From Trichuris trichiura (taxonomy: Eukaryota; Nematoda; Enoplea; Trichinellida; Trichuridae), in NCBI GenBank assembly GCA_037903355.1, contig JBAJFE010000061.1:248001-312000 (forward strand): a stretch of 64,000 bases of DNA, read 5' to 3'. The position numbers and the translations under genes are program-made. This document shows, piece after piece, positions 46,301 through 56,981 of this stretch (the first letter of the stretch is position 1; each line of letters opens with the position of its first letter). The notes below the pieces were generated by a model. That model had not been told where the DNA came from and searched no databases. It saw only the letters and a list, made by a program, of their open reading frames with translations.

Positions 46301-48674
46301 CTTTGATCTGTTATGGCTGCCGAAGGTAGTAGATATGCTCTGAAGACTATCCAGGTCCATCTGTTTGCTTTCGAGGACGAACGTTAAGGCACTTGTTCAC
46401 AAACGGCTACCCGTTATGCAGTCTCTTAATTAAACACAGTGAACAATGAGGAGCGAATGTTAGAACGACGTTCGATCAAGTAATCCGTATAGCCCACGTT
46501 GATAACCGCGAACAGAATGAAGAATTATGACAGAGTTCTTATTTTTGCACCCTCCTTAGGTATGGTAGGTTATAATTGTGATGTGCCGTCTGCCATTTTG
46601 CTCAAACAAACCGAAGGCACCCAGTTGCACAATTCTTTCCATGTTCTTAATTCACTTTGACGTCTCTGTCTCAGTTAATGGAAGGATTATGGCATACCAA
46701 GTCACTTCTGGTTATTCATAGGGTAACATACTCCCGTGACGTATGATTTTCAGTGGGAGGACGAAAGAACATTCAGGCAAAGATGGAGAAACGTCAAGTT
46801 CAATGAAGCATGAACTGTTCTGATCAGTAAAACCCTTAACCCTTTCTTCCGTATTTTGCTCATAAAGACAGCTACAGACAACTAGACGTTCCATGTTTAA
46901 TGAACTTCTGCTGGCGACAGAAGGAGAAGCTTCCTGGACGCTTTGAGACAATCATCTTCCATTGTCACCTGAGCATAAAATTCTTCTCTCAACCTTCTCA
47001 ATCTTCAACAATTAAAACCCAGGTCGTTTTAGCAGCTGTCAGTACTGAGCAACGACTATCTTGGGTGAACATAATGGGGTAACGGTTCTGTTATCGATTT
47101 CCACTTTTCACTAATAGAAGTGCTTAAACTGTAGTGTAAATTGCATTTTTTTTGCTTAAAATTATTGCACACCTAACGACATTTCAACTTCAGCACACTA
47201 AGCTGTCCTGTTAACTTTTTAAAACTTTGCTGTTGTTATTGGACTTCCCAATCTATCGAACAGGCAGTTAGCTCGGGTAAATTTATAGCTTTGGCGGATT
47301 AAGCGATTTTACAGTGTTTTATTCAGAAAACTTATGCAGCCGTTCTGAGACAGCGAATATTCAAACTTAACTGCTTGTATGTATAAGGAAGTAAACCACT
47401 ATGACTTGGGAAATTGACTTACAATAGTATGAGGTACCTGTAGCTAATTTGGGGAAATGGGAAATTGGAAGCAACAGAGAAATGGTAATTCATCATTGGA
47501 ACACGAAGTATGAGCACTATGCGCAGAGTTCAGAAGCCGTAAAAATTAAAAAAAACATATTTTCTCAAAATGCATGGTGGAATCATACCACCGCATGCAC
47601 AAAAAAGGATACTGTGCCGCTATTATGTTCAGCAGCAATTCGTCAATCCCTGTTGAAAATAAAGTCATTGTTTTCTAAACACTAACTGCATTGAGTCAAA
47701 TGTGCGAATAACCATGACCTATTGTATGTACAAACTTGAACAAGTATCATTTCACAACTCTGTCACTTTGTCTTCCGGTGTCTTGTGCAAGAACAATACA
47801 ATCTTCTCCAGCCTTTGTTGAACTTTAAATGCTGTTTAAGGGGTATGACAGCGCTTGCCAGTAGCATTATCCGTTGGGCAATCTTTTGTTCTTGGTAGTT
47901 ATCTGCAATCTTTGCTTCAGATAATAATCCGTGCATTCCTTCACCATGCAAAAATGACGCCTCATGCGCTGTTAACGAATCGTCTCCATATGGTTATACA
48001 TGCTTGTGTAAACCTGCATTCTACGGTGGAATCTGCGAGGCCATTGAAGGGTCTGCTTTGCTCAGTAAGTACCTTCTTGACATGCTTTGTTGTCTGTACA
48101 CGCTCTGGGCTGAAGAATAGTTCTACACTGAGAGAATAATATTTTTCTAAACTGTTTGCCTAATCATTCGACGGGTTTCTTTTCCTCGATAAATTCCGTA
48201 CGTTTTGTTTTTGGAGTGGGTGTAAACTGATGTTTGCTTTCCCTAACTTCATTTGCCTCGTTTCCGCTGCCTCTTATAATAGGATGAGCAACGGTCGCTG
48301 CATTGTTTCGACATCTATACACTGAGCTATTTTTCGTCCACTAATATTTTTGTTCGCTATTTCGTCACCCTCAGCAGAAGCAATAACGTCTATAAAACTG
48401 GATAGTTCTTTTGGAACTGCATTTACATTGTTATTCTAACCAGAGGTGGTCCTAAATTATTTTTCTGTAACTTATTTTACTGCGTAATGAAAAATATATT
48501 ATTTTAGCTCCTACGTCATCTGGCTTTTCTGCAAGAGAAAATAACATGAAACTAACCGTTCTTACACTGCTTCTTTTTGTGTTTCTGCTGCTCCAACGTG
48601 GTTTCGAGGGATCTGGTACACCTACTTTTCTTCTCTGTCAATTCAGTAATAATAAACTCACGTTCATGAAATAA
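34304..48674 (+). CDS. EGF-repeat surface protein with novel N-terminal domain, copy 2
   Basis: The exons are 34304..35087, 35461..35571, 35621..35737, 35792..35911, 35977..36096, 36888..37004, 37052..37171, 37314..37424, 37494..37610, 38765..38881, 47921..48064 and 48508..48674. The open frame gives 714 residues, the same length as copy 1, with the same domain order and no lesion. The first in-frame ATG is 34340. The upstream in-frame codons [12 protein letters not shown] look like a signal-peptide core, so a further 5' exon is possible. The first donor is GCGAGT, a GC-type site. The E9-E10 intron (1154 bp) holds a degraded EGF-like exon candidate near 37719. The E10-E11 intron is 9039 bp and carries a tRNA-like element and nested Tigger and hAT transposons. 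The C-terminal exon encodes [15 protein letters not shown], probably a membrane anchor. Splicing across the 9 kb intron is assumed from phase and paralogy. Confidence 0.78.
37719..37855 (+). pseudogene. Candidate degraded EGF exon in the E9-E10 intron
   Basis: After a TAG that could be an acceptor, the frame reads VDECHYGFC, like the start of an EGF module. The next cysteines do not fit and would need a frame shift (an alternative frame gives GRSFCMNDG). It is present almost identically in copy 3 near 60406-60540 but was not found in copy 1. It may be chance. Confidence 0.3.
39797..39895 (+). repeat. tRNA-like (SINE head-like) element, copy 2
   Basis: An A-box-like block CTCAGTGAGTTAGAG (39807-39821) is followed 38 bp later by a perfect B box GGTTCGATTCC (39860-39870). 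The T arm and acceptor do not pair properly, so it is not a functional tRNA gene. Near-identical sequence is at 62498-62596. Confidence 0.5.
40008..40617. mobile_element. Tigger/pogo element end, copy 2
   Basis: It begins TA then CAGCATGCTCTGG followed by ATCCGCGGTTGTTGGTTCC, similar to Tigger terminal repeats (CAGTAGNCCC...CCGCGGTTT). The rest is conserved with 62702-63535 in copy 3. It probably represents the left end of the Tigger element whose coding part follows at 41044-45276. Confidence 0.55.
41448..43978 (-). mobile_element. hAT transposon with terminal repeats and 8-bp target duplication
   Basis: The 2531-bp element starts CAGGGGGGGTGGGGAACG and ends with the near-complement CGTTCCCCACCCCTG. 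The flanking octamers TTGTAGAT (41440-41447) and TTATAGAT (43979-43986) form the expected 8-bp target duplication with one mismatch. It lies within the C-terminal coding part of the Tigger element. Confidence 0.9.
41542..43338 (-). pseudogene. hAT transposase with one premature stop
   Basis: The coding frame has 599 codons and starts [10 protein letters not shown]. It has an N-terminal zinc finger ([20 protein letters not shown] and downstream H) of the ZBED/GTF2IRD2/EPM2AIP1-like hAT group. The catalytic RNase H-like core follows ([36 protein letters not shown]), then the C-terminal dimerisation part ([15 protein letters not shown]). The only lesion is a TAG at 43006-43008, where relatives have a lysine codon just before LKPH. 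No frameshift was seen, so inactivation looks recent. Confidence 0.88.
45290..47920. other. Rest of the E10-E11 intron of EGF gene 2
   Basis: No gene was recognised. From about 46900 the sequence aligns with 63540-64000 of copy 3, which places the right edge of the copy-2-specific block of about 6.3 kb near 46895. Confidence 0.6.
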
Positions 48675-49619
48675 ACTCTTCAGTGTACAAATGATGTGAT
48701 TCCTTACGTTTTCACCGTCAAAATGGAGAAATGTTAAATTGTAGGTAAATTACGCTTCTTAGCAAATTCTTTATCCGCAAGAATAGATGCTCAATTCTCT
48801 TGCCGTGGGTTGAATCGTTTAGGTACACTCTCGTCGTCTTGTGCCTAGAAATAGTTGCCCTTTCTCAATTTATGTTTTCATGCTCCGGTAGCGAAATCGG
48901 AGATTTATGCTTTTGTCACTTAGAAGTGACAATGCAATTTATGTAAGGTTTTATAGGTAAGTTTACGTAAGCTTCGTAGGATTTTATATCTTGTTGTTGG
49001 AAAGGCAGTGAGAAAATTTGTCGAATTGTCTGCAGTAATGTTTTTTTTAAAAGCAACAGACATAGCACTATTACGAAGACGTAGGATGACACAAAACTGA
49101 TTTAGCTTGAAGAATATTGTTTCTTTGTATGGTGACTGAGATATCAATGTTGTCTACATACTGTGCGCGAAGCGTATTGGAATAAAATTCTTGAACGCTG
49201 TCACAAATGAGCGCAGGTGAGCATTTATTGGGATATATTCACCATATATTCTGAGGATAAGATGGATAGTATTGTTTAATTCACGTGCGTCCTATATGGG
49301 TGTGCTTTAATCCATGAAAATCTTGTTGTTCCAATGGTTATGATTGTGCGAGTTTCTGTTTGTTTCATCTCTCGGTCGATTCACATTTACTGTACAGGCC
49401 TCTGAGTACTCAACTTCACCTAAGAGTGTCATTCAGTGGACGAAATTTTCGTTTTCGAACCGCGATTTCTAAATGCACGTAAAGTGCTGTCAGTTATGTC
49501 GTGAAAGAGTTTACTTTACCTCTTATTATATTCGCGACAGTTGCTCTGACATGGATGACAGCGATATAGTAATAATAATAACAACAGCAGAAACAACAAC
49601 AACAACAACAACACTAATA

Positions 49620-49694
<75 letters not shown>

Positions 49695-50955
49695 GTAATA
49701 TCGTTTTTTCTTTTTCTTAACGGGTTTTTAAAATTGTTTCTTCTGAAAAAATTGGTTTCGTGGAAATTGCAAGCCGTTTTTTATTTCACGTTTATTGCAT
49801 AAACGTTTACTAAGGCACTTTCGGGACTCCCCATGACCGGTCATCAAACCATAATGTGCCGCCCGTCGGGTCAGTATCTATGGTTGTCAGCCGCTCAATC
49901 CGACCAACTTTGGCGGAGACGTCAGCTGTCAGCCTTGTCCTGAGCCGTCAAGCGTCAGTCCAACACCTATTCAGTCAGACGGTGCAGTGAGCGTCCAACT
50001 CACTTTAAATGACGGCGGCACATCAACAGCAGGGCGAAAACGAGCAAAATCAACCATATATCTCCATCCGTTTTCTAAAAATTCGGTTTTAAACTTTCTT
50101 CCTTCCCAGGGCTCTGACATCTTTTTTCTGTGCCCCTCGCTATCCTCTTCCCTTTGTTGATCCCCGCGAGCACTTGATTTGTTTCCTTCTTTCTCTTCAG
50201 CAGACTGACAAAATTGCTTCTCCTTAAAAAATTTTTTTCGCAGTTTCCAACCCATTTTTTAATTAAGCCAGACCTCAAAGCTCCCCAGTGAACGTTTACG
50301 CAATGAACCTTAATTTAAAAACCCGTTGGAAGTTCCCCGAAAAAAACTTTTTAAAAGAAACGTGGATATAGGATCAAGAGAGCTGTCACGCCATTTACGT
50401 GATCAAAAAACAAAAGCAGGTTCAATCTGTTGATGTCATATTCCGTAAGCATGCACAAAATTGGCCTCGCACAACACAAATCAGCTTCTCCTTAGTTCTT
50501 CCATAGTTGATCTTCTGATTCACGAGTTCGCCTGTTTGATGTATCCGTAAGTAAACCTCAAGATAAAGTCTCTACCTATGAACCCAAACTTCAAAGATAA
50601 AGTGTTCTGTATTTTCTCTAACAATTAGTTTATCCATTCCTTGGTAGGGCACTTTGAAGTTTGCTTACAGATACATCAAACAGGCCAAACCTGTGAATCA
50701 AAAGATCTAATTGAAACAACTAAAGCCTGTTAAAAGACACCCCGTGTTTCTCTTTACTTCTGTTAAAACTTTCATGACGTGAGCCCATCCGTGTTTATAA
50801 TTTTGTATCCCTGACAACGCGACACGATTCCTCATAAAGGCTTTGTAAACCGTTTCGCTTCAGTTCTTAAGTAAAACACAGGCTGTGGCTTAAACAAACT
50901 TCTATGGGAGCGGGAGAGCTCGGTAGACAGAGCCATTCATCTTACGGAAACGTTG
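48675..50955. other. Spacer between EGF genes 2 and 3, left part
   Basis: A duplicate of 30498-32703 with a few percent divergence. The trinucleotide tract has grown to about 85 bp (49615-49699). The foldback repeat is at about 50490-50725. No gene is seen. Confidence 0.75.
49615..49699. repeat. (TAA)n microsatellite
   Basis: The expanded version of the short tract at 31434-31458 in the preceding spacer. Confidence 0.95.
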
Positions 50956-50959
50956 GGAG

Positions 50960-51154
50960 TGTGGTTGCCATGCTATGTCTGATGCGTGCAAGAAACAAAT
51001 CTTTTACTTCACGTCAAGAACAGTAACGTTAACTCTAACACACGAACTATTGAGAGTGAGTATAAACGACGCGTCTACAACTGACGGTAGCTAGGGAGGT
51101 CGGTGACCTTAATGTGCAGTCCGTTTCGAGTACGCTGCTGGACCGGTCGCTACA
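50960..51154 (-). repeat. 3' LTR of the Gypsy element
   Basis: On the minus strand it runs TGTAGCGACC...; the gag-pol stop codon lies in its first five bases. Confidence 0.93.
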
Positions 51155-54100
51155 CCTCCCCCGCAGATTTGCGACTGACGAAAGGAAGGAAATCGGAATA
51201 TCTTGCCGGAGTACGTGGCAAGCGGCCGGAACGGGTAGCGGCCGGGCAAGGTTGAGGTCCACTTGCGTCTAAGGCGGTTTCGGTAGTCTCAACCGAGATG
51301 GGCGGAATGGCAGCTTCAGGCTGGGCGGGTGCGAGAAAGGCTGGTTTCAGCCTGTCGATTGACACTGAATCGATTCCAGCCTCCAGTTCGAGAACATATG
51401 ACTTTGGTCCTCTCTCGACAACGCGGTATGACCCTTTGTACGGTTGCTGAAGCGGACTTCTGTGGGAATCCACCCTGACAAAGACGTGAGTGGCTGTCGA
51501 TAAGGATGGGGAGACGAACATGGGACGCCCTGCAATAGGCTGGTGCCAGGAAGTTTTGACTGGGCGTAGCCGGGCGAAGGCACGGCGTAGGTTCTTTGCG
51601 AATTCGCTGTGGGATTCGTCGGGAAGCCTATCAAAGTACTGGCCAGGGAGTCTAATGGTCTCTCCAAAGACCAACTCTGCAGCCGAGGTCCCGATGTCTG
51701 GTTTGAAAGCGGCGCGCATGCCCATAAGGACCACTGGCAGCGTGTCTGACCAGTTTGGGTCGCCTTGCAAGGTGGCCATCAGGGAAGCTTTCAAGTCCCT
51801 GTGCATGCGCTCGACTAGCCCGTTCTGGTGAGGTTCGTAGGCTAAGGTCGTGTGGCTTTGGATCCCAAGCAGCTGGCAGAGTTCACGCCAAACATCGCTG
51901 ACGAACTGTCGCCCGCGGTCAGACGTGAGTCGGAGGCAAATGCCGAAACGCGAAACCCACCTCAGCAGTGCTCGTGCACATTCTGTAGCTGTGGCGTCTT
52001 TGAGCGGGATAGCCTCAGGGTACCTCGTGTAGCGGTCGACGATGGTGAACATGTACTGATACCCCCTGGAGCATGGGAGGGGACCGACTAAGTCCACGTG
52101 AAGGGCCTCGAATCGGTTCGAAGGAATTGGAGGACGTAATAGGTGAGTGCGCTGGTGGCGTCCAACCTTTGATGACTGGCACCTGAGGCAAGTGTTGCAC
52201 CAAAAGGCTATGTCTGAGCACATGTTCTGCCAAACGAAGCGTTCGGTGAGCAAGCGTTTGGTCGCACGAATTCCAGGATGATGAATACCGTGGAATCCGT
52301 CGAAGATGGGACGCCTGAGGGAGCGAGGGACCAGAGGACGAGAGGTACCAGTTGAAACGTCTACCAATAGCTGCGCGGTTGTACCTTCTATGGTTCGGTG
52401 CTCTAGCGCAAGAGAGCCGTTGGTGGCTAATGCAGCCACGTCTGGGCAGCTGTGCTGCTGTTCAGCTAGTTGCTTGAAGTCGGAACACGAAACGTCGTAG
52501 CTGGTGCTATTCACTGTTTGTGGTGGCCGGCTCAGGCAATCTGAAACAACGTTGTGGGTGCCTCCAATGTGGTGAATATTCGTGGAAAATTCGCTAAGGA
52601 AGGCAAGTTGTCGCTGAACACGTGCTGAGCGTTCGGATTTCGCTGTGAACGCATGCGTCAATGGCTTATGGTCGGTACAGAATTGCAGATCCTGCTGGCC
52701 TTCAAGGAGATGGCGGAACCTTTTCACAGCGCTGAAGAGCGCAAAGAGCTCCTTGTCGCCTGTGCTCCACTTGAGCTGACTGGGAGACAGCTTTCTGGAA
52801 TGGAAGGCGACTGGGACCCAGCGGCTGCCTTGCCGTTGCTGGATGACCGCGCCAACGACACTATCACTGGCGTCAGCAATTACCTGGGTTGGTACTTGTG
52901 AGCGAGGGAAGGCTAGCGTTGCTGCTTGGGCAAGGCGCTGTTTAGCCTCTTGGAAGGCGGCATCATGCTCTGGAAGCCACTGGAACGGTTGACGTTTGGG
53001 CTGATTGGCTAGCTGATGAAGCGGAAGTAGCGCTGATGCAAGGTTTGACAGAAAGCGGTGGTAATAGTTGACCATGCCTGAGAAGCGGCGGCAGTCTGCT
53101 ATATTCTGCGGTGGAGGCAGGTTGATTAGGTCACTGACTTTTTCTGAGAGTGGAGTCAGCCAGGCGACGGAGAGTTGAAAGCCGAGGAACTGAACCTGAG
53201 GTTTTCCGAAGACGCATTTGTCCGGGCGAATCGTTAGTCTGTACTTCTGCAGACGCTGAAAGACGGCTTGCAGATCAGCTCGATGTTCTTGAGCCGATCT
53301 GGAAAAAACCAATATGTCGTCGATGTAGACGAATACCCTAGGGAGACCTCGGAAAACTGAATCCATCAGCCGTTGGAAGGTTTGAGCGGCATTGCGCAGT
53401 CCGAAGGGCATCCTTGTATACTCGTAAAGGCCGAACGGGGTCGTTATTGCGGTCTTGTGTTGGTCCTCGGGACTCATACGTATCTGAGCGAACGCGCGGG
53501 CTAGATCGATTTTGCTGAAGATGGTGGCGCCATGGAGATGGTCGGCAAATGTTTGAATGTCTGGGATAGGGTATCTCTCTGGCAGGGTGATCGCATTGAG
53601 ACGCTCATAGCAGCCAACCAAGCGATAACAGTTTCCTTTGTCTTTGGGGACCAAATGGATGGGACTCGCCCATTGGTACTGAGATGGTATAAGTATACCC
53701 TGGCAAACGAGTTCATCTAGCTCCTTCTTGGCGGCTTCCAGTTTGGCTGGCATGAGCCGCCTTGGGCGGGCGTAGACCGGAGGGCCTCGGGTCTGAATGC
53801 AATGCTCGACCCCGGGCATAGTAACGGCAGGGAACTCGCCTGGAGTGTCTGCCAGAGACAGGAACATTGGGGTGTTCCGCACGTGCTGAAACGATGGGCC
53901 GTCGATGGGTACGTCCGAGTTGTGCTCGAGTTTGACGTGCACCAGGCGGGCCGCTGCTTTGCGACGACAGTGTGAGCAACTTGCTGACAGGAAGGTGACA
54001 CTGTCGCGAAGGCGTGCGGCTTTCAGGTCAGGTATCAGGCCGTGTTGACGCAAAAAGTCGGCACCAAGAATTGCATCTGGCACAGCAGCAACTACAAACT

Positions 54101-55211
54101 TGAAAGGATAGGTACGCCCATGGCCTATATCGAGGATTTCGTGCCGACCAGTTTGGAATACGTCAATGGTCGTTCCGTTAGCTGCCTTCAGTTTGGGAGC
54201 ACCAGGCAAGGGTCTGCGCCGGCTGGATGGCTCAGCAGGCAAGATGGACACTTCGCTGCCGCTGTCAACGAGAAAGCGACGGCCGGTAACATCGCGGACG
54301 AAAAGCAATGGAGAGTTGTAGCCGTTGCCAATAGCCGCCGCTACTACTGGTCGGCGTAAGCGTTTTCCCGACATGTCTTGCCGGAAGGTACAGTCGCTGA
54401 GACAGTTACGGGCTTCGGGACCGTAGCGTTGATGATTACGGCACCATCGGTCAACAAAGTAGGATAGGCGCTTACTTCGAGGCGGTTGTTTACGACCTCT
54501 TGCTTGGGCAGGTTGCCATCGTCTGCGCGCGGCGACTGAGCGGCCCAACGGTGCCTGTAGACGTGCAGCGGCGCTACTAGCGGAGAAGGGAACATCTTCG
54601 ACGGGAGCTTGTGCGGTAACTGCAGAAGCAGTGTAATCTGACTGTAGCGGAAAGTGAGCATCAGCCATGTATGCCACTTGTGCTAGTCGGTGGTTCCTGA
54701 GTTTTTCATGGCACAAAATGCTAACGGACAGAGGGAGGCGCTTGAGGAACATCTCATGGATGATTTCGTGGTCCACGTCGTTGGGGTACAATTGTTCTAA
54801 TTGGCCGTAAAGCCAGGAGGGCTTCTTGTCGCCCAGGCTGGGCGGTAAGAGTTCCAGCTTGCGTAGCCGCTCGCTGGGAGCTAAACCCAGACGGTCTAGC
54901 AAGCATGCCTTGAGCTGATCGAAGCAGTCAACAGCTAGGGGCTGCTGCAACACTAGGTGCTTGACCATGCGAAAGTACTGAGCTGGTAGTCTGGTCAGTA
55001 TCTTGCGGAACATCGTATCCTGACGCACAACTCCCGCGTCGAGCAGGAGGTTTTCCCACATAAGCATCCAAGTGTCGATGTCTTCGAGATCGAATTGCGG
55101 AAGCTCGACTCGCACAGCGTTTACCTGGGAAGAGGCGCTTTGCTCTGCCTTAGGAGGGCAGTCTTGCTGAGAAGAGAACTGGCTCATCAGGTCACCACTT
55201 GTCGTTGCCAT
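51150..55211 (-). CDS. Gag-Pol polyprotein of the Ty3/Gypsy element
   Basis: A single 1353-residue frame, starting here at the ATG of MATTSGDL inside the 5' LTR (a further in-frame ATG is at 55238). Numbered from 55238, it has a Gag part with a retrotransposon knuckle-like CRNHQRYG...C (about 266-283), protease FLVDSGSEVSIL (about 322), reverse transcriptase with KIDLARAF and YIDDILVFS (about 638), RNase H with TDHKP (about 855), and an integrase zinc-binding HHCC region (about 986-1020). The integrase core follows with D (LHVDLVGP), D (TSDRGRQF) and E (NGLVERMH), ending in a chromatin-targeting-like tail. No stop or frameshift occurs. One oddity is VGCYERLN where relatives usually have GDYR. 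The stop TAG is in the 3' LTR. Confidence 0.93.
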   Translation of the reverse strand: MATTSGDLMSQFSSQQDCPPKAEQSASSQVNAVRVELPQFDLEDIDTWMLMWENLLLDAGVVRQDTMFRKILTRLPAQYFRMVKHLVLQQPLAVDCFDQLKACLLDRLGLAPSERLRKLELLPPSLGDKKPSWLYGQLEQLYPNDVDHEIIHEMFLKRLPLSVSILCHEKLRNHRLAQVAYMADAHFPLQSDYTASAVTAQAPVEDVPFSASSAAARLQAPLGRSVAARRRWQPAQARGRKQPPRSKRLSYFVDRWCRNHQRYGPEARNCLSDCTFRQDMSGKRLRRPVVAAAIGNGYNSPLLFVRDVTGRRFLVDSGSEVSILPAEPSSRRRPLPGAPKLKAANGTTIDVFQTGRHEILDIGHGRTYPFKFVVAAVPDAILGADFLRQHGLIPDLKAARLRDSVTFLSASCSHCRRKAAARLVHVKLEHNSDVPIDGPSFQHVRNTPMFLSLADTPGEFPAVTMPGVEHCIQTRGPPVYARPRRLMPAKLEAAKKELDELVCQGILIPSQYQWASPIHLVPKDKGNCYRLVGCYERLNAITLPERYPIPDIQTFADHLHGATIFSKIDLARAFAQIRMSPEDQHKTAITTPFGLYEYTRMPFGLRNAAQTFQRLMDSVFRGLPRVFVYIDDILVFSRSAQEHRADLQAVFQRLQKYRLTIRPDKCVFGKPQVQFLGFQLSVAWLTPLSEKVSDLINLPPPQNIADCRRFSGMVNYYHRFLSNLASALLPLHQLANQPKRQPFQWLPEHDAAFQEAKQRLAQAATLAFPRSQVPTQVIADASDSVVGAVIQQRQGSRWVPVAFHSRKLSPSQLKWSTGDKELFALFSAVKRFRHLLEGQQDLQFCTDHKPLTHAFTAKSERSARVQRQLAFLSEFSTNIHHIGGTHNVVSDCLSRPPQTVNSTSYDVSCSDFKQLAEQQHSCPDVAALATNGSLALEHRTIEGTTAQLLVDVSTGTSRPLVPRSLRRPIFDGFHGIHHPGIRATKRLLTERFVWQNMCSDIAFWCNTCLRCQSSKVGRHQRTHLLRPPIPSNRFEALHVDLVGPLPCSRGYQYMFTIVDRYTRYPEAIPLKDATATECARALLRWVSRFGICLRLTSDRGRQFVSDVWRELCQLLGIQSHTTLAYEPHQNGLVERMHRDLKASLMATLQGDPNWSDTLPVVLMGMRAAFKPDIGTSAAELVFGETIRLPGQYFDRLPDESHSEFAKNLRRAFARLRPVKTSWHQPIAGRPMFVSPSLSTATHVFVRVDSHRSPLQQPYKGSYRVVERGPKSYVLELEAGIDSVSIDRLKPAFLAPAQPEAAIPPISVETTETALDASGPQPCPAATRSGRLPRTPARYSDFLPFVSRKSAGEV

Positions 55212-55394
55212 GCTATGTCTGATGCGTGCAAGAAACAAATCTTTTACTTCACGTCAAGAACAGTAACGTTAACTCTAACACAGGAACTCATGAGAGTGAG
55301 TATAAACGACGAGTCAACAACTGACGGTAGCTAGGGAGGTCGGTGACCTTAATGTGCAGTCCGTTTCGAGTACGCAGCTGGACCGGTCGCTACA
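55200..55394 (-). repeat. 5' LTR of the Gypsy element
   Basis: 195 bp, about 96 percent identical to the other LTR by hand comparison. The translation start lies about 12 bases from its inner end. Confidence 0.93.
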
Positions 55395-56981
55395 GGAGTA
55401 ACGTGAAGAAGAAACCTTCGAAAAAGTATTTCCAATCGTTATGAGAAGATGATATTTTACTCGCAAAACTATGTGACCGTCCGATTGTGTACCTATTAGC
55501 TATCATCCAAAGCTTTATCAGTAGATCACCTACTCAGAGTAATCTTCGTTTAAAGCACTTGCATTTTTAAACTTCCTTCGTTTCGTTGTAGTAACACGTG
55601 TTCGTCCTTGCGGTAATAACTTTAAATGCGTTTCATTTCTACAGCGCCTGAAGTAATTTCGCGAGGGAATAGACATACCGGAATGACACTCACGGTAGGC
55701 GTTCTCTGACTTTTTCCTCGACTGGCCATCCTTTTTCCGCTTGGGTCAGAGCAATAGTCTAAATACCGATAGCCGACACTTTACTTACTCTAAATCCCAC
55801 ATGCACGCACCGTTGTAGGCGAAGAATACCTCACTGGGTGACAGCTTTCCACTGGTACAATTCTTGAACGGAAAAGGGTACAACCATGAACCAACCGAAA
55901 TCTTGAAAGTGAACTTTCAGTGATTTTCCCGTAGCCCACATCTCCTAGTGGCAAAGTTATATGCTCGTTTTCAGTTTATTATCTTCCTATATTTCCTAGT
56001 TGCACACAAGCAGTGATTCTTTGAAGTTATCCACAGAGATACAAAACTCAGCGTAACGGTGGTAAACAGTATTTCCATCGTCGAAAAGTACTGCCATCAT
56101 AGCATCTCTACGAACAGTATACCCTTAATCACTCACATTTGTCCCAAACATGAAATCAGATCGAATTAAATGGCATAGGTCAAATTTGTTCTTACAAACA
56201 CCACTACTTTCAAGGTTGCGTCCTAATGGGCAAAGTATCCTTCTGGGAAATAAAACCCTCGTAATAGTTTCCGACGGGCGATTATTTCGTCCTGCTCCAA
56301 GAATGTCTGTACTGAGAGCTTCGTCGCAGCTAACGATTCCAACTATTCCGTATTTTCACATAGGTTCTTGCTCTCATCGCGGGTTCTTCTAAACTTCCTA
56401 TTCTTTACGGCTCGTCAAATTTACGGCATTCCAATACATTTACTCTGTTCATTCAGTGATGATTAACATGTCATCTATATACATTACTTCACTACAGCTC
56501 TTTTGTTAACCCGCCAATTCTAAAAGCAGCCTTGTTAGTTCGTGTTGCACCTCAAAACCGTTTAAAGATTAGCTTCATCTTCGACGAGGTCGTCAACGCA
56601 GATTCTCCAGGAGGACTGGTAATAAATGCTCCAGGCTCTGAAATGATAAAACATCGTTGCAACAGACACAGCTCAGAGCTAATCATCAACCATTGCCTTC
56701 GTTTTGGAAACAGTGGTAGTTTCTCCTTGCTTTCCATAATTTTCTGCAATATCGACAACGTTTTTCCATCCTTCTGTCATCATACTGACTCTAACGTGTC
56801 ACATCCTGCATCATTGACAATTCCTTGCGTGATTACGCACAGTGGGTATGATAAAGCGAACCACTCAGCACTCTTTCTCAACTCTCAATATTGCATCGCT
56901 CTGTATATATACGAAACCGTTAAGTCATTTTTAAACCAGCGGTCACCTCTCATTCTGACGACGGAACTTTGCACTTTTTAG
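55395..56981. other. Spacer between EGF genes 2 and 3, right part
   Basis: Continues the duplicate of the first spacer (32704-34303). No gene is seen. A TATATATA is at 56904-56911. Confidence 0.7.

Larger units (their letters stand above)
50960..55394 (-). mobile_element. Ty3/Gypsy LTR retrotransposon, nearly intact
   Basis: The element is 4435 bp with 195-bp LTRs (50960-51154 as 3' LTR, 55200-55394 as 5' LTR) that begin TG and end CA. The direct repeat GGAG flanks it (50956-50959 and 55395-55398), and the empty site GTTGGGAGTAAC is preserved in the paralogous spacer at about 32703. A polypurine tract adjoins the 3' LTR and a candidate primer-binding site starting TGGTGACC adjoins the 5' LTR. 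The LTRs differ at about seven positions. Confidence 0.95.

Noticed and set aside
51490..51831. Several + strand frames within 51150-55240
   Set aside because: Antisense shadows of the Gypsy gag-pol ORF.
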